This document shows positions 31,932 through 42,600 of a DNA stretch of 64,000 nucleotides, piece after piece. The translations under genes were made by a program, and so were the position numbers. Within the stretch, counting starts at the first letter, position 1; each line of letters starts with the position of its first letter. The DNA is from Nemertoderma westbladi (lineage: Eukaryota > Xenacoelomorpha > Nemertodermatida > Nemertodermatidae). Location of the stretch: contig JAUCBJ010006960.1 in assembly GCA_032718475.1 (NCBI GenBank), forward strand, positions 62,001 through 126,000. Direction: 5' to 3'. Under the pieces are notes generated by a model. The model ran no database searches. It saw only the letters and a program-made list of their open reading frames with translations, and was not told the origin of the DNA.

Positions 31932-33969
31932 TGTTAAACAAACTACCCCGGCCTAACCAATAAAGACACAAAACTGCTCTATTTATTAGACAGGGCAATC
32001 AGGAGCGTATTATTGCTAATGTGAGGGGCTGCTAAATACAAAACCGCTACTTACCGTTAGATGGCGCTAACCTGCCGTCCGCTAATATGTTTTACTAATT
32101 TTCTACGGCTCCTGCTAATTTCTTGTTCCTTTCTCTACCAATTACTCGATAGAGAGCTAACTGTTCGAATATATGAGCCACGCGGGAATAACCAAAACAA
32201 CAAACCCGAATCGGCTCCCTAAGCTGACTTAAAACGAGTGTGAGAGGTTTTACACTCAGAGTATATTCTTACGCCTAATCTTACTGTTAAAGTACGCCAA
32301 TGCCTACGTCTTTTCTAATCGCGAATACTGGGGGTTCCCTAACGGAATGTGTGAATGCGAGAATATTTAAAATAATCAAAGTGGTACAGTTTTTATTAGG
32401 GCTAATACCTATAGTGGGACTAAACTTGTCTGCGGCTGGCTTTAGGCCAGCAAATTACTAATGCGTTTTGCGTACTGAATACTGCTATCTAGCTTATTGC
32501 CCGCTAATTCAAATAACCGCTCAGCGTGAATAGTTTACGGTACTCTAATTATTACCTTAGCTACTCTCCGCTATGCTGCGTACTAATTCTTAATTTTACT
32601 AATTAATTACAGTCACAAATATGTAACAGCGTAAAATACTGTATTACTTTGACCTAATCAGTAATTATTTACAGTAAACTAAGAGATAGAAATCAATCAA
32701 AGGGAAAAGAGCGCCTATCTAAGCTTTCGTAATCTTAGGCACACTTTAGTAACACACCAATCAGCGTCAGCAATCACATCTCGCAATGCGCGATTCACAA
32801 TTGTACAATCCGCAATGCACGCAATTAGCAATTACACAGCACAATATAATAATTCGCAATACATGCAATTCGCAATTGTAAAGCACGCAGACCTCTCCCG
32901 GGTACATCTAGGCTTCCTAACTAACCCAATTCCTGCCCCCCTAATACTAAATAGAGACAAAACCTGGATCATCAGCCCCCTAATTACTGTACCAGCGAGC
33001 TGCCCCCACGCTACAATGCAAATTGCCCGACCGCAACGGTGACCCCCCGCCAGCGTTGCTCGCCTTTGAATCCTCCGCTCCCTCCTAGTCGCTCAACCCC
33101 CCGATGCGCCCACCGCCCACTGGCGCCTTAGCCCTCCATGATGCTAATAGCTACCGTAGCGGCGCATGCAAATCACAAAGTCCGACAGTCTCAGGAATCC
33201 CTTGGGGTTATTGCGCAGAAAGAATCACATAGAACCATCAATCAAGGGGTAGAAATCATAGTTCAATTGTAATTAGCAGTAATCGAAGGAATTATTGAGA
33301 AACACAAGCAAGTAATCGCACTAGCAAATCATTTCAAGAAATTAATCAAATTAGCAAATTGCAGAAAATACGAGTATCAAGAAAACAGTAAGACAGGTGC
33401 TAGGGCTAGGTGTCATGTGATAAGAGAGAGGCTCTACCGGCACACCGCCAATTTATAGGTGATCCGGATGGGGTGATGCAATAGGGTGACTCAATCGCTT
33501 TCTTATTGGCTCTCCAGTCCGTGCTAGCACTAGACCAACCTGGAAGCAGCTAGTCCAATAAGGAGGCCGGATTGTAGCCCTATTTGCTCCCTTTCCTCGA
33601 ATTATTACCATATATGGTAATGGTTCACGTCTCTGGCTGCTGAATGGCCAGGACAGCGTCCCTATATGCTAGCCCTACTAAAGCTAATATCAGCAAGCAC
33701 GGAATCCAGGGTCCGAATAAACTTACCCTGGAACTATCTACATATAACCTAATACAAAATTACGTAGGTAGGGCTACATACTATACAAAATGAATGGATG
33801 CAAAATATATGGGCGTTTTGATTTCCCTACCTAAATACCACTGCGTTATTATGCCTTATCTAAAATATTATGCTGCACAACGGACTAATATTACGTACAG
33901 TATAACGGACTAATATTGCATACTGCATAACGGACTAATATTATGGATACAGCGCCATATACCGTAACA
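31932..33969 (-). repeat. BEL-2 3' LTR
   Basis: The 2,038-bp repeat matches 46165-48202. Differences seen are G/C near 32633 (against 46864) and A/T near 33889 (against 48122). It contains CAATGC/CAATT-rich short repeats near 32780-32880. No long coding frame. Confidence 0.93.
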
Positions 33970-35211
33970 CCGCTCCAAGGGAAATCATATAATGTTTCCC
34001 TCCAATTGTAGAAGAGTATAAGGTGATGTATACAAAACAAAATAAATTTCTTCCAACCAATCTAAATAACATAATAATTCTACTATTTACAAATATTGCC
34101 ATAGATATTGCATAATGAATTACATACAAATTAAATTTACAAAATATTGTTTCTCGTTCGTTCTACATAATGATTACTACATACACAATTAAATTTACAA
34201 AAATATTACTTCCTTTATTTATTTACAAATTGACGGTCTACATATTGAAATGGAACATGGCTAGGACAATGTCCCCCATTTCCCATCTCAAATTAACGAT
34301 CAACATTAACAAGATAAACTAAATATAAACGTATTTGAGGCTAAATTTTTAACTAAATTGCATTAAAGGCCGATAATCAAATTAAATATAAAATACGTAA
34401 TAATTTCTTTCATTTTCGGACTTTACTTAATTTCTTATAAAAAACGCAAATCATCTTGGTTTGATGATTGCTCAGGTAAGTGAAAGGAGTAAGCCAAACC
34501 CGCGGGTTTGTCTCCCCAATCACTTCCTTTGCCTCTTTCAATAAACTTTAGAGCAAATAAAGTCATATACACAAAATCAAATATAATATAGGCTCAAAAT
34601 CATATTTCCAACGGACTATAAAATAAAATTATTTCCTTTCAATATTTTTCGGCCTTCGAAAATAAAACTCTAAAATATGGATACGACTAGTGTATATGAG
34701 TCCAGTCGAATGATTGATCAAAACCTACGATATACATCAGAGCGACGATGATGTATATGTCTAGAGTCTGTCGCTCCGTGATATTATAGTCTCATCGGCT
34801 AGCTCCTGGGTCTCTCGGGCTCGCTCCTCTCGTTTGTCCCTTCCCCAGATACACCAGTCTACCCCCTGTAGACTCTGTTGACGGCGTCCTTGAGGCGTCA
34901 CACTTCCCGGAACCGGCGACGACGTTCCCTGGGCACCGACTATCTCCTGACTGGTGCTCCTCCCTCGGCCTCGTCCCATTTGCCGTGTCCCTGTGGGCGC
35001 CTCCGCCAACTCCTTTTCTTCAACCGTCGAATGGAACTGCTCGTCCTTGGCTTGACGCTTGCCAAGGACTCCTCCTTCTGGTACTTGCCGCGAGCTGTGA
35101 GCTCCGGCTGTTGTCGCTGTGGGCGCGGCGGTCCTGATCCTCCACTCGTTCAGAGGTCAATGACCCCAAACGAGTCTCCTTAGGCCGCCAATTGTGCGCT
35201 GGGTAATAAAT
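33970..35211 (-). other. BEL-2 3' non-coding region with small frame
   Basis: Mostly AT-rich. A minus-strand frame of 82 codons (35009-34761), Arg/Gly/Gln-rich, is the only coding candidate and has no recognised family. A 25-bp block containing ATCAGAGCGACGATGATNTAT occurs twice (34735-34760 and 35222-35247), the second time at the end of the accessory frame. One copy of the AAACCCGCGGGTTT palindrome is at 34494-34510. Confidence 0.45.
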
Positions 35212-35925
35212 CTAGACGTATATATCAGAGCGACGATGATATATAAAGGATTGGACATATTCGGGCTTAATAATGCGTGCGTCGAAACTTCCCGAAATAA
35301 TTTGGAGTAAATATCGTATAAACCGTGGATCGTGGGTATAGTTAGTAGACGGATGGACGGCGCGAATCTCGTCTGGATACTCAGGCGTGAGTTTCCTCTC
35401 CTGGTGAAGTGAAGTAAACGCAGTCCAGGGACTCGAGAGCTCCAAACCCGCGGGTTTGGTACCCGAGTCCCGCGCCGCTTCGCGCCGCGCCTCTAGATCC
35501 TTATAGGCTCGGTACAGCGAAATGGCCGCTGCCGTCTCTATCAAACTGGGTGTCGAACAGGGTTTAATCTCCGTATACGGATCTAATGTCGTAACGGTCG
35601 GCGTAATGGGTCTCGGAGGTCGCTTTCCGCTGAAGTCGATACTGATCATCGGGTTGCTCATCGGGTAACCTCCCTCGTTATATCTAAGGAATTGGTGAGC
35701 TGGACATCGCGTTAATATCGGTTCCGGATGTTGCTCGTCTAGTCGGTCGGGAATCGTGGGTTTGTATTTCCCATTTAGCTCCATCACCGACCGCCCATGG
35801 TAGTAAACGTTCGAATCTTTACATCCCGGTCGCGCGAATGGTAACTCCGCCTCCTCTCTGGCAGTAAATCCTCTGCGCGGTTGCGCTCTAATATCCTTCT
35901 CCATTATGCCCGCGTATACATACAC
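35212..35925 (-). CDS. BEL-2 accessory ORF, unrecognised 237-residue protein
   Basis: This intact frame lies 0.74 kb downstream of pol, where an env gene would sit in a retrovirus. It is hydrophilic, with no signal peptide or transmembrane segment visible, so I do not call it Env. Features are an Arg/Glu-rich start (MEKDIRAQPRRG; Met 8 may be the true start), CPAHQFLRYNEGGY near residue 90, and NPMISIDFSGKRPPRPI near 105, followed by TLDPYTEIKP. The NPMI...RPP...TLDP block is shared with the broken accessory frame of BEL-1. It may be expressed from a spliced or internal RNA. Function unknown. Confidence 0.6.
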   Translation of the reverse strand: MYVYAGIMEKDIRAQPRRGFTAREEAELPFARPGCKDSNVYYHGRSVMELNGKYKPTIPDRLDEQHPEPILTRCPAHQFLRYNEGGYPMSNPMISIDFSGKRPPRPITPTVTTLDPYTEIKPCSTPSLIETAAAISLYRAYKDLEARREAARDSGTKPAGLELSSPWTAFTSLHQERKLTPEYPDEIRAVHPSTNYTHDPRFIRYLLQIISGSFDARIIKPEYVQSFIYHRRSDIYV

Positions 35926-36667
35926 ATATATATCCCAATAAGTGTTCCGTTACGCAAACCAATTACACTGTGGGTAATCAGTTAGATGTCGCCGAAGGAC
36001 AGACTTCCCGAACCCCCCTTCCAGCTGCCTTCCAGCAGTTCAGGTTCGACTCTCTAGATCCCGTCTCTTCCTAACTATCCTCTAACCTATTCCCATGCAT
36101 AGCGCAAAAACTTTGGAGATAAACTGGCCGTGACCAACTCACTTTTTGATGCCCAAACTACTCCCATTACTCGTACTAAACTACAGTAGTTAGAAAGGAC
36201 TATAGCCACAATACTCGACTATACCAAACCCACAGGTTTGATAATCGAACATCACACATCACTGCAAACTACTGAGTGGGGTCCATGTACGCCTCTGGTG
36301 CTACTAACCTTTAGCACCTTAGTTGCACTGTTGGCACCAATCTGTGGAAGTTGCTAAACTCAATTTACACTCCTACGTAATATAGCCGTCACCATGGTTT
36401 CTAAATGCTATTTTCCAGGCTTCACGACTTTTCAAATTACTGTTTTCTATAGACGAATTCTAAAACGCGTCTATACACAGCGTCTGGAATTGTCTTGGGT
36501 TCACTTCTAATTTTTAAAATTTTCTAATTTTCCAAAAATTTTGAAAATAAAATTTTTGTTTTGATACCCACTAGACAAAACTCAACGCAAATCACCACAA
36601 CCCCGCTCCTATGCATTTCCTTGTATTTGCATACGAGGAATGCATACGAAGTGAGTTGCGTCCAACA
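35926..36667 (-). other. BEL-2 spacer between pol and accessory ORF
   Basis: No gene is seen. It holds one CCAAACCCACAGGTTTG palindrome copy at 36224-36240 and a near-palindrome AAATTTTTG...CAAAAATTTT around 36530-36560. Confidence 0.4.
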
Positions 36668-39600
36668 CTAATTCAGTTTTGAGGCAGGAGACAAATTATA
36701 ATCTCCCGTCTCGATACGTGTCTCCTCTAATAACACGATATCTTGGACCGGTCGGTCCAAGGTGTGTAAACCATTAGTTTTACACTTTTTTGGGTGCGGA
36801 CACTTGCACCTAATTTTCACAGTGACTGTGCGCACTTTGTTTTGCACGTCTGGGTGTGTGTGCAAGATCACTCCAGTCTCCCAATACTTTCTCTTGACAA
36901 TAGGTTCGGTTATCAGTACGTAATCTCCCCTTTGGAGACTCCGAACCGTCTTGTACCACTTTGTTCTGGTAGATATGGTGGGAAGATAGTATTCCCGCCA
37001 ATATTCCCAGAATGTGTACGCCACAAATTGAGTTACTTTCCAGCCTTTACGACTATATAGGTCGGCACTAATGGGTTCTGATGCCGGCACAAGAAATGCT
37101 GGACTCTGCATTAGCAAATGATTCGGCGTTAATGCAACACCGTCTGGCAACATAGCTATCGGCCTCGAGTTTAGGGTATGCTCGATTTCAATGAAAGCTG
37201 TGACCAGTTCGTCGTCGGTAAGTTGTTTATTTACAGGCAATGTTTTGGCAATGGCCTGCTTCACAGAGCGAACCAAACGCTCCCAACTTCCTCCTCTCCA
37301 AGGACTCTCTGGAGTATTGAATCTCCACTCTACTCGTTGCGGCAAAAGTGCTGCAGAAATTTCCTTATTCTGTGCTACTTTATGAGCCGCGTTCAACTCG
37401 CTATTCCCTCCGACAAAGTTTGTACCCTTATCGGAGTAGAACGCCTTTACTAGTCCTCTCCTGGCCATAAATCTCTTTAAGGCCAGGAGCAGAGATTTGG
37501 TCGACATGTCTGCCACACGCTCGATGTGTATGGCTCTACTAGCCATGCATGTCAGTAGCAGACCCCATCGCTTGTGGGTCAGCCGTCCACTCTTTGCTTC
37601 AATCGGACCAAAACAATCCACCCCTGTGTTCGTAAAGGGTGGGTCATATGCCTGCACTCTCGCTTCCGGGAGTTCAGCCATCTCCTGTTCCAATACTCTG
37701 GCGTTCACCCTCTTGCAAACCAGACAGGCGTCGTACATAGTGCCTACTGCCCTGCTTGGCTGCAATAGAATGAATCGCTGTCTCGCTGCCGACAGACAGT
37801 GTAACTTTCCCGCGTGATGCAACCGCTTGTGTATATCCCATAGAATCGCTCTTTGCAATTCTATTGGGTGACTAGGGATTATCACTGGGAACCGAAACTG
37901 TGAGTTTATGTCGACAGTTTGGATTCTCGATCTATGACAAATTAAACCCTTATGGATTAATGGACTCCATTTTCTAAGGGGTTTATAGAGAACTGGTCGT
38001 TGAGCCGATAATAGATGGAATTCTTTTGGGAAGGCACACATCTGATAATGTTTCAAATGCTTTAATTCCGCTTGATCAATCTCATCCTCTGTCAGAGGTT
38101 GTTTCAATTTCCGAATTCGCTCACTATTGGTGCTCAATGGTTCTCTCAAATGTTTCGAATGTTTTAAACAAAGGTACGAAACGTATCGGCTTAACCACGC
38201 AGTTCTTTTACAAATTGTCAGCCAAGAGGCAGACGAATTTAGTAATTTGTCATAAATACTGCATGACTCTAATGCCAGCGACGGTTGTCCGCTAATTAAT
38301 GGAAGTTTTGAATCCAAACCCGCAGGTTTGGAAACCAAAGGATCCATTGTGTCGGTCATTTTCTGTCCGTCACTTACCAATTGTGACTCCGGTTTAGTCT
38401 GTAAGGGTGGTTTGATGTCATAACTTACCCTTCCGGACCTAGTAGTCACGTAAGTCTGTTGGTCTGACAGGTCTCCGGGCCGCTCCAATGACTCTTCAGG
38501 CCGCTCCAATGACTCTTCAGGCCGCTCCAATGACTTAAGTTTGGCTTTAGACTTTGACTTAGAGACTTTCTCCACCTTGACTTCTGCATCTTCAGGCATC
38601 GGATTGGTCACTATCTTTAGTCGCTCTGGCCAATGTTCCTGTGTCCTCGTTAGAAAATCAGGTCCATGCAACCAAAACTCCTGCGACTCTTCCTGACAGA
38701 ATTCCGCCGGCATTGCACCTCTCGAAGTTATGTCGGCCGGGTTCAACACTCCCGGACAATGTCTCCATTGTTCCTTCGTCGAAAAATCAACGATCTGAGC
38801 GCGTCTATTGGCCACAAATGTCTTTAGTGCAATATTGTCGGCCGCAATGTATACTAACACCAAGGATGCGTCCGTCCAATAGAATAAGGTCAATGTCGTG
38901 TCTAATTCCTCTGTTATTTGCTTACTTACCTCGACCGAAACTACAGCCGCCTGTAACTCTGCACGAGGGACGGTCATGTATTTGACCGGCATTGTCTTTG
39001 ATCTAGAAGTCACAAAGGCCGTCTCAAACTTGTCCTGACTTACCTCTCGGCGAAGGTAGGCTACCATACCAAAGCCGGTGTCACTTGCGTCACTAAATAA
39101 ATGGAGTTCGAGATCAGCTGGAAATACCAGCTGATTCGGAAAGTAGGATCGGGGCACATCTATATTTTTCAATAGATGCAACTCGGCTTCCCACTCTCTC
39201 CACTGCTTTGCATGTATAGGAGATATTGGTTCGTCCCACTCTAAGTCGGACAACCAAATTTTCCTCATGCACGCTCGTGCCTGTAATATAACCGGACTGA
39301 TAAAGTTCATCGGGTCAAATAGTCTACTCAATGTCGATAAGCAAATTCTCTTAGTCAAAATTTTGTCTGGGCTACTGGGCTCAAATCTAACTCTTACCTG
39401 GAACTTATCTGAGTTCGGGTTCCAAGCGAGTCCCAGTACTCGCGCCATGGGGATTGGTTCTACCCCCAATTCAATGTCTCCGCTCCCGCGATCTTTTACC
39501 GGGAACGACTCTAATAGGGCCTCCGAATTAGTAGTGAACTTGGTCAGAGGAAAACCCCCTGTAGCCAAGCACTCCTGCAGGCCGTGAGCCACTTCTATGG

Positions 39601-42600
39601 CTTGTTCCGCCGTGTCCTTGGACACCAATCCGTCGTCCATATAGAAGTTTCTCAAGATGGACTCGATCACTTCTACTGGATACTTACCAATCTGGGCTGT
39701 TGCCGTTTTCTTTAGAACAAACAGCGTGCCATTTGGACTATCGCGGGCGCCAAATATCCTAACGTACATTTGGTATGTAACCACTGGGCCGGATAAGTCT
39801 TCATTCTCAAACCAGAGAAATCGAAGGCTATCCTGGTCTGCCTTACAGGCTCTTACCTGGTGGAACATCGCCTCGATGTCACAAGTAAATGCGAATCGCC
39901 GCTGTCTAAAACGCAACAGTATTCCAATCAAATAGTTATTCAGGTTGGGACCATCCATCAACTCTGAATTCAGGGACATACCTCTATAGACTGCTGCGCA
40001 GTCGTTGACTACTCGGACTTTGTCAGGCTTGTCAGGGTGAGTCACGTAGTGGTGTGGAAGGTAATAAGTCTGGTCTGTCACTAAGTCAGGGTCCTCTACC
40101 TTCCCAGCAAATCCCTTGGCGAAATAGTTGTTGATCTGGGCGCAATACTTCTCCCTAATACCTGGATTCCTCAACAACCGAGCCCTTACTCCGTTTAATC
40201 TTTTCAAGGCTAAGTTGTAGTTGTTCTCCAACTTAGGTGGTTGTCGACGCCACAACATTCCAACTTCAAAATGTCCAGTCGGTAGTAGACGTATGGTGTC
40301 TTCCATCATCTCCAACGACCGTTTCTCATCAGTAGACATGGCTAGGTCATATCCACCGGGTTCCATTGCGTCCCTATCCAGCCATTCGACGGTTCTGGCT
40401 CCTGTCTCGAGGTCCTGGCGTATCAATTCCTTCTGTAGCTCCTCCTCACTGTATTGGAAAATGTCTAGGTCTCGATATTTAGCCACTTGACCCTCCACTA
40501 TGTCTGTATAAGTCAAAACGTTAGTCAAATAGGTAGCGTGGGCCGCTGAACCAGACCCACGGGTCTGATAACAGTAGTCCTCGGGTTCACTATCTGTCCG
40601 GTCGTTGTGAAGTGGTTCCGACAACCTAACATTATCGGGAATCAACTCCTCGTCCGATTCGCTAAAGTCACTATAGTGGTCAATACAGGTTCTCCTAAAC
40701 TCGTCTATGTCTGGTGGTTCTACTAACGGTGGTTGAGTTATAGGCTGTAATTCGTCGTATCTGTTCATTGGCTTGTCGCCACCCGTAAACTCATAAGACA
40801 TGGGTACTCTTGTATACCAACCTAGTATGGTCCTATGGGCATGTGGTCCATTGACATGCGGCTCAGCTGGTCTCGTTTCCCATATTTGGTGTGCGATCAG
40901 CTGTTCTGCACCAATTAACATAGAAACATTCCTATAACCTACCTGGTGTCTGGGTATCCTGAGCTTGTCAAAATACTCCTGTGCTATGGGACTCATCGGC
41001 GGCACCTTACCTAACTGCCTGCCGAATCCCTTCATAGCTAGACACTTGAATCCGTCCAATGGCAAAGCTTTCCGTTCTTGTCGAGTATGTTGGTCTCTCG
41101 GAAGTAGGGAATCTAGTTCTACAGATATTCTGTGTCCCTTGAGGTCTCCTACCCCATGCATAGACTTCAACTCTATTTGGATTTCCTCGGCGTCCTGGAA
41201 GCTAGAAACAGCTCTCGCCACTTCCTCGTCGATATATGATAATGTGGACGCAGTGTCCAACATCACATATATTCGTTTCGATCCCTTATCGCCGGTAAGT
41301 TTCACCGGAATCACGCTAAATATTTCCGACGTGGCCGATGATAAATACGTCCGTGCGCTGGTCGATGAACTATCCGCAGTAAAACCTTGGCAGGTCACTT
41401 CTCTCGCGCTCGACTCGCCATCTTCGTCCGACGAACCTGGTTGGTAACCATCGTCCTGGATGCCAGTGTACGTATTCCTCCTTATCGATACGGGTTCTTT
41501 GCTCCCCTTCCTGTGAGGATTTCGCTGTAAGTAACGGTCCGTTGGGGTATGGAAATCCGCATGTAGCAACTTGTGATGTAGTCTGCCGCATTCCATGCAT
41601 CCGTCCTTGCTGTTCGGGCACTGCCGCCGTACATGACCTGGCGCAAGACATGCCCAACAGGTGTCCAACGTCCGCACTTGAACTCTTCTCTGTTCCGAAT
41701 TTAATTCCTTGAACCGTCTGCAACTATCTAACTTATGGTCGTCAGATCTTACCTCCTTTAGTAAACAGTATTGGCAACCTACAAATCCATCCGGCAACTC
41801 CTGTTGCTTCAACCTAGGTCTATCTAACCGCTCACCTGACCATACTCGCGAGTCTGATCTAAAGGCTGGGGTACTCGAATTATATCTGTCTACTGAGTTA
41901 AATGTCACAGTGGTCCTGTCATCGTCAAAACTTACCATAGACTTACCGGTAACAGGTTTAGACTCCCTCATATTCTCCTCTGAGAAGTTTGATTTCATCT
42001 CTGCTACTGCGTCTGTGGCTATCATGTCATGAATGTGCTGAAGTGTCAACACCTTACCTTGGCCCTCCAACTTATTCTCTAATTTACGCCATTTCTGTCG
42101 GTAACGCATGTTTAGACGTCTTATTACGCTTTTCAAAACTTCGGCGTGATCACCATGATGAGGTAGATTCACCGTCCTCAAGATGTCCAATGCGTTCGAA
42201 ATAGCGTTCGCTAAGTTCAACAGCTCTAACGGAGTTGTAATCCTTCCGCCCTTACCCAAGTCTTCTACTATCGACTGCGCCATCTTGGTTTTATTCCCGT
42301 AGATGTCGCTAAGCGTCTTCATCGCTAACTCGAATGCCCTTTCATTGCCGACGAAGTTATCAGCAATGGCTCTAGGTTCTCGATGGAGCATCTGAAGCAA
42401 ATAGTTGAACTTCTCGTTGGGAGTAAAGGTGCTGTTGGTTAGCTGCTCGTCGACATAGGTTTTAAAGGTCCTCCAGTGCTTATGGTTGCCCATAAACTTC
42501 TGGGGTTGTTGCGTCGGCAGTCCTTGCCTAGCAGCAAACTTACCTATGTCCCTAAGGGTTGCGTCGTTCCGGGTTAACAAATGGTTTAGTTCCGCAGGGT

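Noticed and set aside
32815-33042. 75-codon frame, identical at 47048-47275
   Set aside because: It lies in the BEL-2 LTRs in antisense to the element; duplicated by LTR identity, no domain.
35212-35925. Envelope gene in BEL-2
   Set aside because: No signal peptide, membrane anchor, cleavage site or glycosylation-rich ectodomain; only its position suggests Env.
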